Notes: generated by a model not told the origin, from the sequence alone. DNA of 64,000 bases from Thiomicrorhabdus xiamenensis (GCF_013282625.1 NZ_CP054020.1:1860001-1924000); one strand, 5' to 3'; counted from the stretch's first letter, positions 38,178 through 48,519 are shown. Numbers and translations: made by a program.

Positions 38178-39047
38178 ATGACACAAGCGATGATCGCGGA
38201 CATCAACCAGGAAAACTTCTCGGAGCTGGTCGCCTTTGCCTCCAAACGCCATCCGGTTGCCTTGGTTTTCTGGAGTGATAAAAACACTGACAGTCTACAG
38301 ATGAAAGAGGCTTGGGAAGCCCTGGCGCAGCAGTTTGCCGGGAAAATCATCCTCGCCAAACTCAATGTCGACCAAGAGAACGAGCTGGCAAAAAAACTGG
38401 GATTTGAACAGTTACCTCTGTGTAAAATGGTCAAAGACGAAGCTTTTATTGCCGAGCAAAATCAGTGGTCCGATAAAGCTGCCTGCGAAGCGCTTTTACA
38501 CGAAGTTGTGCCACAGGATCCGAGCGAAGCAAAACGGGAACAGGCGATAAACGCCATCCGCCATGGCGATTTTGTCCAGGCCGAGCGACTGATGCTTGAA
38601 GCGATTGAGTTGAACAACAATCATCCAGAGCTGCACCTTGACCTGCTGGACATTTTTCTCAAACAGGGAAAAAACCAAGCTGCGGAAACGCTTTTTCAAC
38701 AACTTCCGGAATCGATACAGCACTCGCCGCGCGGAAAATATTTCGGCGGGATTTTCTATTTTGCCGACAAAGCCAATCAAGGGCCGGACATTAACACGGT
38801 ACAAAACACTCTGGCAGAAAACCCGGATGACCCGCAAGCACTGTACGCCATAGCCTGTATTCTGATGCTGAACGGTCGTATCGAACAAGGATTACAGGCA
38901 CTTTTAAAACGCTTGCAGATTGAAAGCGCTGCCGGAATCGACAAACAGGCTCAGGAAGCTCTTGTGCAAGCATTCAATATGCTCGCACCTTTTAAACCGG
39001 AACTGGTGAAAACCTACCGCCGCCAAATGCAAAACATACTCAGTTAA
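38178..39047 (+). CDS. YbbN/CnoX-like thioredoxin-TPR co-chaperone
   Basis: 289 residues from the ATG at 38178; a TTG two codons earlier also reads. An N-terminal thioredoxin fold (1-110) has LVFWSDKNTDS where thioredoxins carry WCGPC, so the redox CxxC is absent, as in the YbbN family; the cis-Pro loop is GFEQLPLCKM. The C-terminal half is a set of TPR-like helices (HGDFVQAERLMLEAIELN and repeats). YbbN/CnoX acts as a chaperone handing proteins to GroEL or DnaK and protects against oxidation. The gene starts 31 bases after mutS. Confidence 0.88.
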   Translation: MTQAMIADINQENFSELVAFASKRHPVALVFWSDKNTDSLQMKEAWEALAQQFAGKIILAKLNVDQENELAKKLGFEQLPLCKMVKDEAFIAEQNQWSDKAACEALLHEVVPQDPSEAKREQAINAIRHGDFVQAERLMLEAIELNNNHPELHLDLLDIFLKQGKNQAAETLFQQLPESIQHSPRGKYFGGIFYFADKANQGPDINTVQNTLAENPDDPQALYAIACILMLNGRIEQGLQALLKRLQIESAAGIDKQAQEALVQAFNMLAPFKPELVKTYRRQMQNILS

Positions 39048-39104
39048 CCGAGTTAACTTCCCGGGAACGCGAATGCGACCAGGACACAAGCAATAAGGAT
39101 AGCT

Positions 39105-39947
39105 ATGCCAACTCTAGACGACTTGAAAAACACACTTTGTTTAGGCATCGCCGGTAACTTTGCCGGCCACTTGGAACAGGCCGGAGAAACCCCAGATTTC
39201 GTGAACGTCAAAACCAAAGAAGCCAAGGCGCCAAAAGGCATTTTTCCGTATTATGTACCGGGCTCGGAAAAACAGGTCGGTGAATTCCCTCTGTCCGACT
39301 GCACCATCAAATACCCGCAAGATCTGGCGGAAAATGCACACCTGCAAGCTGAACCCGAGGTTTGTGTTCTATTTCAGGCCAAATACGAATACGGCAAAAT
39401 CGCCTCACTTCAGCCGGTGGCATTCGCCGCATTTAACGATTGTTCAATACGCAAACCCGGCGCGAAAAAAATCAGTGAAAAGAAAAACTGGGGACCGGAA
39501 ACCAAAGGAATTGCCGCAGACTTTCTACCAGTGAGCTCTCTGGATGAAGGTGGAGAACTGGAATCCTTCCGCATAGCCTCTTTTCTGATTCGCGACGGGG
39601 AAATTCATATCTACGGCAACGACAGCGCAGTTAACAGCTACTCTTATTTCTACGGCAAACTTCAGGAGTGGATGATCGAAACGCTGAACCATCAGGCGGA
39701 CTTCGGCCCACTGGAAAATCTGAACCAGATCGTTCACCAGGCCGGTTTTCCGAAGCAGTTGATGATTAGCCTCGGCGCAACCACCTACACTGAATTCGGC
39801 GAAAATGTCTTCCTGCAACCGGGCGATAAAATAAAAATCTACGTCTATGACGGCAAGCAGAATACCTCTGAAGAGATCGCAGCACATGCTTCCGGTCAGC
39901 CTGTAGACCTGCGCAAAGCCTCCGTTTTGCAACAGCAGATCCGCTAA
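39105..39947 (+). CDS. DUF5718 protein with FAH-like motifs
   Basis: 280 residues. It resembles the DUF5718 family, of unknown function. Motif reading suggests a fumarylacetoacetate-hydrolase-like fold: FAAFNDCSIRKPG matches the (A/V)NDxSxR motif, the following NWGPETKG resembles its WxxxKG box, and FLQPGDKIKIYVYDG resembles the closing PF-LxPGD motif. The metal-binding E-x-E pair may be in AEPEVCVLFQ. If so, it is a hydrolase or related enzyme, but the substrate is unknown. AAGGAT precedes the ATG. It is in a plus-strand run with the YbbN-like and DUF1415 genes. Confidence 0.75.
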   Translation: MPTLDDLKNTLCLGIAGNFAGHLEQAGETPDFVNVKTKEAKAPKGIFPYYVPGSEKQVGEFPLSDCTIKYPQDLAENAHLQAEPEVCVLFQAKYEYGKIASLQPVAFAAFNDCSIRKPGAKKISEKKNWGPETKGIAADFLPVSSLDEGGELESFRIASFLIRDGEIHIYGNDSAVNSYSYFYGKLQEWMIETLNHQADFGPLENLNQIVHQAGFPKQLMISLGATTYTEFGENVFLQPGDKIKIYVYDGKQNTSEEIAAHASGQPVDLRKASVLQQQIR

Positions 39948-39965
39948 AGCGAGTCCTCCCTTCTC

Positions 39966-40526
39966 ATGTCACAAAAAACAGATGAACAGCTTCTCAAGCC
40001 GGTGCAAACCTGGCTTGAGCAGGTCGTAATCGGATTGAACCTGTGCCCTTTTGCCAAACGCCCTTGGACAAACCATCAGGTACATCTGCAAGTCACCCGG
40101 GCCAACAGTGACGAGTCGTTACTTGAGGATCTGGCACTGGAAATCCAAGCCTTGCTGGCGCAGCCGATTGAAAAACGCGAGACCACCGTGATGATCGTGG
40201 CGCAGCATCTGCAAGCGTTTGACGATTACAATCAATTTCTCAACTGGGCCGAAGCACTGATTGAACAACAGAACTGGCAAGGCATTATTCAGCTGGCCAG
40301 CTTCCATCCGGATTATCAGTTTGCCGGCACACAAGCGGATGATGCCGAGAACCTGACCAATCGTGCCCCTTTCCCGCTGTTGCATATCCTGCGCGAAGAG
40401 AGCCTCGAAAAGGCATTGGCTCGCTATCCGCACGACCCGGAAAGTATTTTTGAGAACAATATCCGTTGCATGCACGAACTGAGCGAAGAACGCAAACGCG
40501 AACTCTTTCCATACCTTTTCAGCTAA
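39966..40526 (+). CDS. DUF1415 family protein
   Basis: 186 residues, full length for DUF1415. Seen: the family signature VVIGLNLCPFAKRPW at the N-terminus, and FHPDYQFAGT followed by NRAPFPLLHILREES near the C-terminus. The function is not established. It starts 18 bases after the DUF5718 gene, and the two are probably co-transcribed. It is convergent with the nitrilase-family gene, with only 23 bases between stops. Confidence 0.9.
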   Translation: MSQKTDEQLLKPVQTWLEQVVIGLNLCPFAKRPWTNHQVHLQVTRANSDESLLEDLALEIQALLAQPIEKRETTVMIVAQHLQAFDDYNQFLNWAEALIEQQNWQGIIQLASFHPDYQFAGTQADDAENLTNRAPFPLLHILREESLEKALARYPHDPESIFENNIRCMHELSEERKRELFPYLFS

Positions 40527-40549
40527 ATCTTCCCTGAGCGGAGAACCCG

Positions 40550-41377
40550 CTACAGATCCTCCAGAAACGAAAACTCGCTACGCTGATGCGCAACCTGCCG
40601 TTGCAGTTCCACCATAGAGATTGAAAAGTCGTTCCACGGCTGCTGCTGACAATCCAGCAGGCAGTCGCCGTTGGCGTTGAAGATGACCGAACCGCCGGCA
40701 TAGTGCAGAGTGTTTTCATCCTCGCCGACGCGATTGACCCCCACGACAAAACACTGATTTTCAATCGCACGCGCCTTCAGAAGTGTCCGCCAGTGCGTTT
40801 GACGGGAACTCGGCCAGTTTGCAAGCACAAACACGATCTCAACCTCTCTGGCAAGCTGACGGAAAAGCTCGGGGAAGCGCAGATCGTAACAGATAAATAC
40901 CGCAGCTCGGAGACTCTGCTCGGCACACGCTATGTGAAAAACACGGTTTGAGTCTCCGGCCTTATAGATCCGGTTTTCACCCGCATAGGAAAACAGTCGT
41001 TGTTTGGAATAAGCCTGTTTCAGTTTCCCGGCTTGCGTCAAATACAGGGCCCGATTATAGAATTCGCGCCGACCTTGACCCGGTTCATCGCTTTGGGCGA
41101 CACCAGCCAGAATATTCAGGTGATACTCTACAGCAAGCGCTGACAGAGCCTGCGAAACCTCCCCATGCGGACTTTCCGCAAACTTTTCAGGCTGCATGGA
41201 AAAACCGCTGGCAAACATTTCCGGGAGCAGTAACAGCTGACAGACATCTTCATCTCCGACAGATTTCTGGCCGACTCGTTCATTCAGGAGCCCTCGCAAG
41301 TCGCGCAAACTGGCGTCAATATCGAGCCATTGCGGAGCAAACTGGGCTATATACAAGCGTAACTCGCTACCTTGCAT
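40550..41377 (-). CDS. Nitrilase-superfamily amidase (YafV/omega-amidase type)
   Basis: 275 residues from the ATG at 41377 (AGGAG 7 bases upstream; an earlier in-frame start is less likely). Catalytic triad seen: Glu in LLLPEMFASGF, Lys in YSKQRLFSYAGE, Cys in VFICYDLRFPELFR. The pattern is that of omega-amidase YafV, which hydrolyses alpha-keto acid amides such as ketoglutaramate and is linked to glutamine transamination and methionine salvage. It is cytoplasmic, with no signal peptide. Convergent with DUF1415. Confidence 0.88.
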   Translation of the reverse strand: MQGSELRLYIAQFAPQWLDIDASLRDLRGLLNERVGQKSVGDEDVCQLLLLPEMFASGFSMQPEKFAESPHGEVSQALSALAVEYHLNILAGVAQSDEPGQGRREFYNRALYLTQAGKLKQAYSKQRLFSYAGENRIYKAGDSNRVFHIACAEQSLRAAVFICYDLRFPELFRQLAREVEIVFVLANWPSSRQTHWRTLLKARAIENQCFVVGVNRVGEDENTLHYAGGSVIFNANGDCLLDCQQQPWNDFSISMVELQRQVAHQRSEFSFLEDL

Positions 41378-41412
41378 AAACAGCTCCTCTATCAAAACAG
41401 GGTCCCGAAAAG

Positions 41413-41448
41413 CAAAAAACCGCTTACAGAATAACATTCTGCAAGCGG
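41413..41448 (-). terminator. Terminator of ybiT
   Basis: Minus-strand hairpin CCGCTTGCAGAAT / ATTCTGTAAGCGG (41420-41448) followed by TTTTTTG, directly after the ybiT stop. Confidence 0.82.
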
Positions 41449-41484
41449 CCTGCGTTAGCCGGTTATATGACCGAAACGCTGTAA

Positions 41485-43086
41485 CTACTGCTCAAGCGTT
41501 TGCAGATAAGACTCATAGTCGCCACGGTAGTCTTCGATACCGTTTTCGCTCATGACCATCAAGCGCGTCGCGATCGAAGAAACGAATTCACGGTCGTGTG
41601 AGACGAAGATAACCGTACCAGGATAATTTTCCAGCGCGATATTCAAAGATTCGATCGACTCCATATCCAAGTGGTTGGTCGGCTCATCCATAATCAGTAC
41701 ATTTGGTTTCTGCAGCATCAACTTACCGAACAGCATACGTCCCTGCTCACCACCGGAAAGTACCTTAACCGATTTACCGATCTCTTTTTGCGAGAACAAT
41801 AGGCGCCCAAGAATACCGCGAATCGCCTGTTCATCATCACCTTCCTGCTTCCACTGGCTCATCCAATCCAACAGACTCAAATCTTCTTCAAAGTCGGCAG
41901 CATGATCCTGAGCGTAGTAACCGATAGTGACATTTTCCGACCATTTCACCTCACCGGCAGTCAACTCGGTATCGCCGACCAGACACTTAAGAAAAGTGGT
42001 TTTACCGATCCCGTTGCCCCCGATGACCGCCAGACGTTCTTCAACTTCCAGCATCATGCTGAAGTCTTTAATGACTTCGTTATCGCCGTCTTCGTCGTGA
42101 TAGGTTTTACTCAAGTTCTCGATTTCCAGCGCCAGACGGAACAGTTTCTTATCCTGTTCGAAGCGGATAAATGGGTTAACGCGGCTCGACGGCTTCACCT
42201 CTTCCAGTTGAATCTTGTCGATCAGTTTGGCACGAGAAGTCGCCTGCTTCGCTTTAGAGGCATTCGCCGAGAAGCGGCTGACGAAAGTCTTCAACTCGTT
42301 GATCTGCGCCTGTTTCTTGGCGTTATCGGACAATAGACGCTCGCGCGCCTGTGTCGAAGCGACCATATACTCGTCATAGTTACCCGGATAAACACGCAAT
42401 TCGCCATAATCAAGATCCGCCATATGGGTACAGACCGAGTTCAGGAAGTGACGGTCGTGGGAAATAATGATCATAGTGCTCTTACGATCATTCAAAACCC
42501 CTTCCAGCCAGCGGATGGTATCGATATCCAAGTTGTTAGTCGGTTCGTCGAGAAGCAGAATATCCGGATCGGCAAACAGTGCCTGTGCCAGAAGAACACG
42601 CAGTTTCCAGCCCGGAGCCACTTCGCTCATAGGCCCGAAATGCTGTTCGACCGGGATACCGACGCCCAAAAGCAATTCACCGGCACGCGACTCGGCGGTG
42701 TAGCCGTCCATTTCGGCAAATTTCACTTCCAGCTCGGCAACCAGCATCCCCTCTTCTTCGGACATTTCAGCAAGCGAGTAAATGCGGTCACGCTCTTTTT
42801 TCACTTCCCACAGCTCGGCGTCGCCCATAATAACGGTATCGACAACACTAAACGCTTCATAGGCGAACTGATCCTGCTTCAATTTACCAAGACGCTCATC
42901 CGGATCCAGACTGACGGTACCGCCGGTCGGCTCCAGATCGCCCCCGAGAATTTTCATCAGGGTGGATTTACCGCAACCGTTGGCACCGATCAAACCGTAA
43001 CGGTTACCCTCACCAAACTTAACGGAAATATCTTCAAAAAGAGGTTTTTCACCAAATTGCATGGTGATATTAGCGGTTGATAACAC
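41485..43086 (-). CDS. ybiT: ABC-F ATPase YbiT
   Basis: 533-residue ribosome-associated ABC-F protein with two ATPase cassettes and no membrane part. Seen: Walker [10 protein letters not shown] and GGNGIGKTT, signature regions including LSGGEQGRM, Walker [12 protein letters not shown] and [11 protein letters not shown], and the linker rich in [15 protein letters not shown] that inserts in the ribosome. It matches E. coli YbiT nearly end to end (for example [17 protein letters not shown]). ABC-F proteins tune translation of difficult sequences. Confidence 0.95.
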   Translation of the reverse strand: MLSTANITMQFGEKPLFEDISVKFGEGNRYGLIGANGCGKSTLMKILGGDLEPTGGTVSLDPDERLGKLKQDQFAYEAFSVVDTVIMGDAELWEVKKERDRIYSLAEMSEEEGMLVAELEVKFAEMDGYTAESRAGELLLGVGIPVEQHFGPMSEVAPGWKLRVLLAQALFADPDILLLDEPTNNLDIDTIRWLEGVLNDRKSTMIIISHDRHFLNSVCTHMADLDYGELRVYPGNYDEYMVASTQARERLLSDNAKKQAQINELKTFVSRFSANASKAKQATSRAKLIDKIQLEEVKPSSRVNPFIRFEQDKKLFRLALEIENLSKTYHDEDGDNEVIKDFSMMLEVEERLAVIGGNGIGKTTFLKCLVGDTELTAGEVKWSENVTIGYYAQDHAADFEEDLSLLDWMSQWKQEGDDEQAIRGILGRLLFSQKEIGKSVKVLSGGEQGRMLFGKLMLQKPNVLIMDEPTNHLDMESIESLNIALENYPGTVIFVSHDREFVSSIATRLMVMSENGIEDYRGDYESYLQTLEQ

Positions 43087-43194
43087 GACGGCATCCCAAA
43101 TAACTGATAATCAAAGCGCGTTATTTTGCCATAAGCGGCGCCGAAAATGGCACCTTAAATCAGAAATAGACGACTAATCCCTCATCCCGGGAAA

Positions 43195-43668
43195 TTATTC
43201 GAAGCGGATCGGATTACCGAGCGCCTGCATCGATTCGTTCAACTTGCGCTTTAAATAGAAACCATAGAACTCGTAAGCCCCCGAGAACAGCGGCGTGGTC
43301 AACTGGTCGCCCTCGGAATCGACAAAAACCATTGCCGGCAGACTGGTGATATTGAACAGCGTTTGAAACTCTTTGCGCTGCATCGGTTCGCCGTAAAAGT
43401 CGATCACCGTTCCGTCCACATTCACCTCGATTTCACGGAACATGACCTTGTCGTCGAAGACACCGCTGAGGAGATTCGGCAGTAACGCTTCCTCTTTCAA
43501 CATGATTCCGGAGCGCACCCCTTTATGCACCAGCAGGATGGCAATCGGCTGATTCAATTGCGCCGCCTTTTTTCCGTCTTCAAGAAAATTGCTCGCCGGA
43601 ACCAGTTCCGCTGCCGCAACCTGAAAACTGAGTAACAGCGCCGTTAACATCAAATAAATTCGCTTCAT
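43195..43668 (-). CDS. Secreted thioredoxin-fold protein lacking CxxC
   Basis: About 157 residues from the ATG at 43668 (GGAG 8 bases upstream). A Sec signal peptide is evident (MKRIYLMLTALLLSFQVAAA), so it acts in the periplasm. The remainder has a thioredoxin-like pattern: ILLVHKGVRSGIMLKEEA, where the active-site CxxC would be, and FNITSLPAMVFVDSEG with the cis-Pro loop. With no Cys pair, it is not a classic oxidoreductase; it may bind substrates or partners. Function unknown. Confidence 0.72.
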   Translation of the reverse strand: MKRIYLMLTALLLSFQVAAAELVPASNFLEDGKKAAQLNQPIAILLVHKGVRSGIMLKEEALLPNLLSGVFDDKVMFREIEVNVDGTVIDFYGEPMQRKEFQTLFNITSLPAMVFVDSEGDQLTTPLFSGAYEFYGFYLKRKLNESMQALGNPIRFE

Positions 43669-43861
43669 TCCTTTCACTCCCGCCGGTTCAGTAAAGCCCT
43701 CTTACCTTAGCGTCTAAAGCGCATCCTGCCAAGAGCGGACAACACAATAAAAGTTGTTTCGCCACAATTCTTGATGAATTTTAGAACCGCAGACTCTTGA
43801 TCGCCTGCACCGACAAATCTCCGCTATGCTAAGCTTTGAAAAAATCCTTAAGGAGTGTGTG

Positions 43862-44407
43862 GTGAAAGGCATAGTGTTTTCTGAGTTTATTGAACTGGTC
43901 GAAGAAAAGTTCGGTCTTGAGATTCTGGATGCCATTATCGAAGAAGCCGATCTGCCATCGCAAGGCGCTTACACGCAGGTTGGCACCTATGATCATAAAG
44001 AATTACTGGTCTTGCTTGATAAACTCAGCGCCCATAGCGGCATCGACGCTACCTCGCTGAGCAAAATCTTTGGTGAACACCTTCTCAAACGCTTCGCAGA
44101 ACTGTATCCGCAATTTTTTGTCGATATCGACAACTGTTTCGATTTGCTGAAAACCATCGATACCAGGGTGCACCTCGAAGTACAACAACTCTATCCTGAA
44201 GCGGAACTCCCCTCTTTCGACAATATGATGGTGAATGCCGACACTATGCAGCTGATCTATCAATCCAGTCGTCCGTTTTCGGCGCTAGCCTATGGTCTGA
44301 TCAACGGAAGTGCCAGCTATTTCGGGGAAACGATCGACATCCAAATGAACGACCAGTCCGACGCCGGCAAAAGTTTTGTGGTCTTTACCCTGAAAAAGCG
44401 CGCATAA
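43862..44407 (+). CDS. Stand-alone H-NOX haem-binding gas sensor
   Basis: Haem NO/O2-binding protein, 181 residues from the GTG at 43862, which has AAGGAG 6 bases upstream; this gives the family start MKGIVFSEFIELVEEKFG. Seen: GAYTQVGTYDHKEL, proximal His candidate in DTRVHLEVQQLYPEA, and YQSSRPF, the YxSxR porphyrin-propionate motif. All needed for haem binding are present. H-NOX proteins usually signal through a neighbouring kinase or c-di-GMP enzyme; none is adjacent here, so the partner is elsewhere (a GGDEF-EAL gene lies about 39 kb away but no link is shown). Confidence 0.93.
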   Translation: MKGIVFSEFIELVEEKFGLEILDAIIEEADLPSQGAYTQVGTYDHKELLVLLDKLSAHSGIDATSLSKIFGEHLLKRFAELYPQFFVDIDNCFDLLKTIDTRVHLEVQQLYPEAELPSFDNMMVNADTMQLIYQSSRPFSALAYGLINGSASYFGETIDIQMNDQSDAGKSFVVFTLKKRA

Positions 44408-44472
44408 CCTCTCCACATTAACGCTCTAAATCTACAGCAGGTTTCGGTACCACCGCTTCAGAAAAGCAAAAA

Positions 44473-44505
44473 GCCGCCGGGTTGCAATGAACCCGGCGGC
44501 TTTTG
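44473..44505. terminator. Bidirectional terminator between H-NOX gene and htpG
   Basis: Strong 11-bp stem GCCGCCGGGTT/AACCCGGCGGC (44473-44500) with T runs on both strands. It serves the convergent H-NOX and htpG genes. Confidence 0.9.
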
Positions 44506-44540
44506 AACGGCAAAGAACTTAGCGTTCTATTACATTTCGA

Positions 44541-46433
44541 TCACATCACTTCGGACAACAGACGGTTCATGCGCTTAATGAATTCGCCCGGTTCCGCCAG
44601 CTGATCACCTTCTGCCAGCTGAGCCTGCTCAAGAAGGAATAGAGACCACTCTTTGACCTTCTCATCATCCTCAAGCTTATCCAGCTTCTGCACCAGCGTA
44701 TGCTCCGGATTCAGTTCCAACACCGGCTTCTGTGCCGGAACGGACTGTCCCATCTGCTCCATAATTCGCGCCATGTGCGATGAAATTCCACCTTCAGCAG
44801 TCACCACACAAGCCGGTGAATCGGTCAAACGGTGCGTAATGCGCACATCCGACACTGAATCTTCAACCGCTTTTTTAACCTTTTCGGTCAAGGCTTCGCG
44901 CGCCTTTTTGTCCTCTTCAGACAGATCTTTTTCAGCATCTTCTTCGAACTCTGTAAGATCCGCCGAAGTAATCGACTTCAACGCTTTACCGTCAAATTCG
45001 TTCAGATGCGAAACCAGCCATTCGTCGATGCGATCCGACATCAGCAGGACTTCGATTCCTTTCTTGCGGAACATTTCCAGATGCGGACTGCCTTTGGCTG
45101 CCGCATGCGTATCGGCAATAATGTAATAGATCGCCTCCTGACCTTCCTGCATCCGGTCGACATACTGCTCAAGAGAAACATTCTGTTCCTGGCTACCCTC
45201 GTGAGTCGAAGCGAAACGCAACAGCTTGGCAATCTTGCCTTTATTGGCGAAATCTTCGACCACACCTTCTTTCAGGACATTACCGAACTGCGACCAGAAA
45301 CCTTGATAAAGTGTCTTATCATCATCTTTAGCCAGTTTTGCCAGCTGATCCAAAACTCGTTTAACCGAAGCGGAACGGATTTTATCGACAACCTTGTTGC
45401 TCTGCAGAATTTCGCGCGAGACATTCAACGGCAGATCGGCTGAATCGATCACCCCGCGGACAAAACGCAGATAAGCCGGCATCAGATGTTCGGCGTCATC
45501 CATGATAAAGACACGTTTAACATACAGTTTCAGGCCGTAACGACGCTCGCGGTCGTAAAGATCGAACGGTGCCTGCTTTGGAATATACAACAGCGAAGTA
45601 TATTCCAGAGTCCCTTCCACCTTATTGTGGATGTGCGCCAGCGGCTCGTTGAAGTCATGCGAAATTGTCTGATAGAAGTTGGTGTAATCTTCTTCGCTCA
45701 ATTCGGACTTCGGCTGCGTCCAAAGCGCGGTTGCCTTGTTAACCTGCTCCAGTTCGTCCGTCGACTTTTCTTCCTTGGCTTCTTCGTCCCATTCGGTCTT
45801 GACCATTTTGATCGGGAAGTTAATGTGATCGGAATAGGTCGAGATAATATTTTTCAGGCGGAACTGATCCAGAAATTCATCCATATCCTCTTTCAGATGC
45901 AGCGTAATCGTGGTTCCTTTGGTAGCTTTTTCAATGTTCTCCAAAGTGAACTCGCCTTCACCTTTCGAGGTCCAACGGGTACCCTGTGCTTGATCGTCAC
46001 CCGCTTTACGGGTTTCCAACGCCACTTCGTCGGCAACAATAAACGAAGAATAGAAACCAACCCCGAACTGTCCGATCAGATTGGAATCTTTCGCCTGATC
46101 TCCGCTCAGGCTCTCAAGGAATTTTTTGGTTCCCGAGTTGGCAATCGTTCCGATATTGGCAATGACTTCATCACGGGTCATACCGATACCGTTATCGGCA
46201 ATCGTAACCGTACGCGCTTCTTTATCGAAGCGCACTTCGATCGCCAATTCATCCTGCCCCTCATGCAACGCATCATTCGATACGGCCTCAAAACGCAATT
46301 TGTCCAAAGCGTCGGATGCGTTGGATACCAGTTCGCGTAAAAAGATCTCCTTATTGGAATAAAGCGCGTGAATCATCAGCTTCAGCAGTTGATTCACTTC
46401 CGTCTGAAACGCATGAGTTTCGGTATTGCTCAT
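44541..46433 (-). CDS. htpG: Chaperone HtpG (Hsp90)
   Basis: ATP-dependent chaperone, 630 residues from [13 protein letters not shown] (46433; GGAG about 8 bases upstream). Seen: N-terminal GHKL ATPase with [38 protein letters not shown]; middle domain with [10 protein letters not shown] and [12 protein letters not shown]-terminal dimerisation end. All motifs are intact. Confidence 0.98.
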
Positions 46434-46551
46434 TATTCTTGTCTCCACTTATTTTTGAGTAAGTAAAACGGGGCCTGACGCCCCTTTTAATGATTTAACA
46501 AACTGATGCTAGATATGGAGGTGATGGACATTTTTTTCAAGGGCGTAAAAT

Positions 46552-46578
46552 AAAAAAAGCACAGAATTTCTTCTGTGC
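46552..46578 (-). terminator. Terminator of the DUF302-like gene
   Basis: Hairpin GCACAGAA/TTCTGTGC (46559-46578) followed on the minus strand by TTTTTTTATTTT. Confidence 0.8.
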
Positions 46579-46674
46579 CAAAGGCGTGCCTGTACCAACT
46601 ATCACACGCTGTTTGTTGTAGAACTTGGAAATATTTGCCCTCAGAACGCGCTCATATTAGAGCGCGCAGAGAGT

Positions 46675-47613
46675 TTAGAAATCGTTGTTGCTGGCAACAT
46701 CTGAATTTTTTGCAACTGCAGTCAGAGAGGCCGTAATGTGATCCGGTGCCGACATAATGCTCATAAAGCTACCTTCGCCGGCCATTGATAGACTCGGCCA
46801 GTTGATTGCAATACGGAATTTACCGTTCAGCGCCAGTACTTCGTCATCACTTACCAGAATCTCATATGGGAAGTGTGCCGCATGCGAGTGCTTGGTTGCG
46901 CTGTTGATCTGGCTGTTGATATTACCGTCAGCACCGGATTTGTAGTTAAGTGCCACACCGAACACACTCATTTTCTTACCAGGAATATCGATACGATACA
47001 CTTTTTCAGCTCCACCGCGCTTCGCTTTTAAGCCATCTTCAACCGCTTTTACCGCTTCTTCATAAGAACCGTATTCCGCCAGCTCATCTTCATCATCGAA
47101 GTAAGGCATCGCGAACATATAGTGATAACCGCGCAACTCTTCCGCAGTCAGCCCTTTTTCAGCACCGAACTCCTGCTGTTTACCCAGTGCTTTTTCGATC
47201 GCAGCCTGAACGCCACTGATATCTCCGTCCATACGGTAAGCGTTAAAGTGATAACTCGGGTTGGTGTAGCTGACTTCGACTTTTCCACCCTTATTGGTTA
47301 CTGCAACACGCTCCATTGCACCGAAGCCGCCATTTTCCGAATTCCCTGCCATCGATTTCAAAGCGTCATTCGTAACCACGATGATATTGGCCCCTTGATC
47401 CGGAGAATACTTACCGACAACTTCGAAACCGGCTTGTTTCAAAGCCTGTTCAGTAGATGTTGTAGCCGCGTTAAGGTCACCGCTTGGAGCACTCCCCAGG
47501 ATAAATGGCATCATCGCTGCCGCCATAGCGCTGATAGGCGCTCCCATCAGAGCAGCACCGATAAAAAGTTTACCGATCAGCCCATTTCCGGAACTTTGCT
47601 TGTTCATTCTCAT
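46675..47613 (-). CDS. Secreted protein with DUF302-like segment
   Basis: 312 residues. A signal-like N-terminus (KLFIGAALMGAPISAMAAAM) suggests export. Residues about 55-90 (EQALKQAGFEVVGKYSPDQG, then NIIVVTND) resemble the start of DUF302. The later part has YHFNAYRMDGDISGVQAA and no catalytic motif. The function is unknown. AGGAG precedes the ATG. It stands alone with its own terminator. Confidence 0.6.
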   Translation of the reverse strand: MRMNKQSSGNGLIGKLFIGAALMGAPISAMAAAMMPFILGSAPSGDLNAATTSTEQALKQAGFEVVGKYSPDQGANIIVVTNDALKSMAGNSENGGFGAMERVAVTNKGGKVEVSYTNPSYHFNAYRMDGDISGVQAAIEKALGKQQEFGAEKGLTAEELRGYHYMFAMPYFDDEDELAEYGSYEEAVKAVEDGLKAKRGGAEKVYRIDIPGKKMSVFGVALNYKSGADGNINSQINSATKHSHAAHFPYEILVSDDEVLALNGKFRIAINWPSLSMAGEGSFMSIMSAPDHITASLTAVAKNSDVASNNDF

Positions 47614-47727
47614 TCTTCACTCCTCATTATTTTTGTAATCAAGTTAAGTTTGCCGGATCATTCTTATAAAAAATATTTACCCTTAAAAGATAAAAAAATT
47701 TATTGGTTTATAAAGGAGCAGAATAAA

Positions 47728-47790
47728 ATGCTTTCTATCGCGCTGAAAAAGCAATTTCAAGCAAACCATATAAAAAAAGCCCGCATTTAA
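47728..47790 (+). CDS. Possible 20-residue micro-ORF ahead of a hairpin
   Basis: A 20-residue frame (MLSIALKKQFQANHIKKARI) with a good AAAGGAG 9 bases before its ATG. Its stop lies inside the stem of the hairpin at 47779-47806. It could be a leader peptide or chance; no gene follows on the plus strand close by. Evidence is only the ribosome site. Confidence 0.25.
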   Translation: MLSIALKKQFQANHIKKARI

Positions 47791-47810
47791 CTCATAAAAT
47801 GCGGGCTTTT
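47772..47810. terminator. Terminator downstream of the CheZ-like gene
   Basis: Stem GCCCGCATTT/AAATGCGGGC (47779-47806) with a T run of seven on the minus strand and four on the plus strand. It lies about 80 bases after the CheZ-like stop codon. Confidence 0.8.
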
Positions 47811-47886
47811 CATTTGTCTTGATATATAAGGATATTAATTAATTTTAAATTAGCAATTCCTTATTCAGGAGGCCATAACAACGAAA

Positions 47887-48465
47887 CTAGAAAAACTCTA
47901 CCTCGTCTTCAGCCTGATCTTCCTCATGCATACGCGAACGCATACGATCCTTCATCACTTCAATCGCTTCTTCGGCCGGAACATGCTGATCAAAAATCAA
48001 TTCAAACAATTCCTCTTCTTCACGCATAGTCGTTCCTTTGCGTACACTGGCCTTAAAATCTTCCCACTCCTGAGGACTCTTAACGCGCATTTCATGCGAA
48101 ACGATCTCCGCCAAACCGGAAAGACCGTGGGAAACATGCGACAGACGCTGACTCAATTTGTCGTAAAACTGGAAGGCGATAATCGCCTGCTGCATTTTTG
48201 CGGAGAGTTCACCGGCTTCATTCAACAGAAGACTGCTATGTGACTGTACGGCTTCTCCAGCCTCTTCGGCCTGCTCTAGCAGATTCTGACTCGCCGCCTG
48301 AATCTGTTCGATATGCTGAGACATGTAGGTGAAAGAATCGATCAATGCATTGACCGAGTTATCCCCTTCGGTAATCGACAAATCAATTTGAGCAATCGAT
48401 AAATTCAGAATCAGTATCGTCTGCTGTACCTCTTTTGCGCCCAAAGAGTAATCAAAGTTATTCAT
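47887..48465 (-). CDS. CheZ-like chemotaxis phosphatase
   Basis: 192 residues from the ATG at 48465 (AGGA 7 bases upstream). The protein is almost all helix. The segment AFQFYDKLSQRLSHV carries Asp and Gln four apart (DKLSQ), the spacing of the catalytic DxxxQ motif of CheZ, which removes phosphate from CheY-P. The C-terminus ends EDEVEFF, much like the CheD end EGDVELF upstream. It is the last gene of cheD-cheA-cheZ-like, 54 bases after cheA. Overall similarity to E. coli CheZ is low, so this is a motif and context call. Confidence 0.65.
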   Translation of the reverse strand: MNNFDYSLGAKEVQQTILILNLSIAQIDLSITEGDNSVNALIDSFTYMSQHIEQIQAASQNLLEQAEEAGEAVQSHSSLLLNEAGELSAKMQQAIIAFQFYDKLSQRLSHVSHGLSGLAEIVSHEMRVKSPQEWEDFKASVRKGTTMREEEELFELIFDQHVPAEEAIEVMKDRMRSRMHEEDQAEDEVEFF

Positions 48466-48519
48466 ATCGTTTCCTAAACTGCACGCCCAAAGGCGTAGTG
48501 GCATTTATAGCTCTTATTT

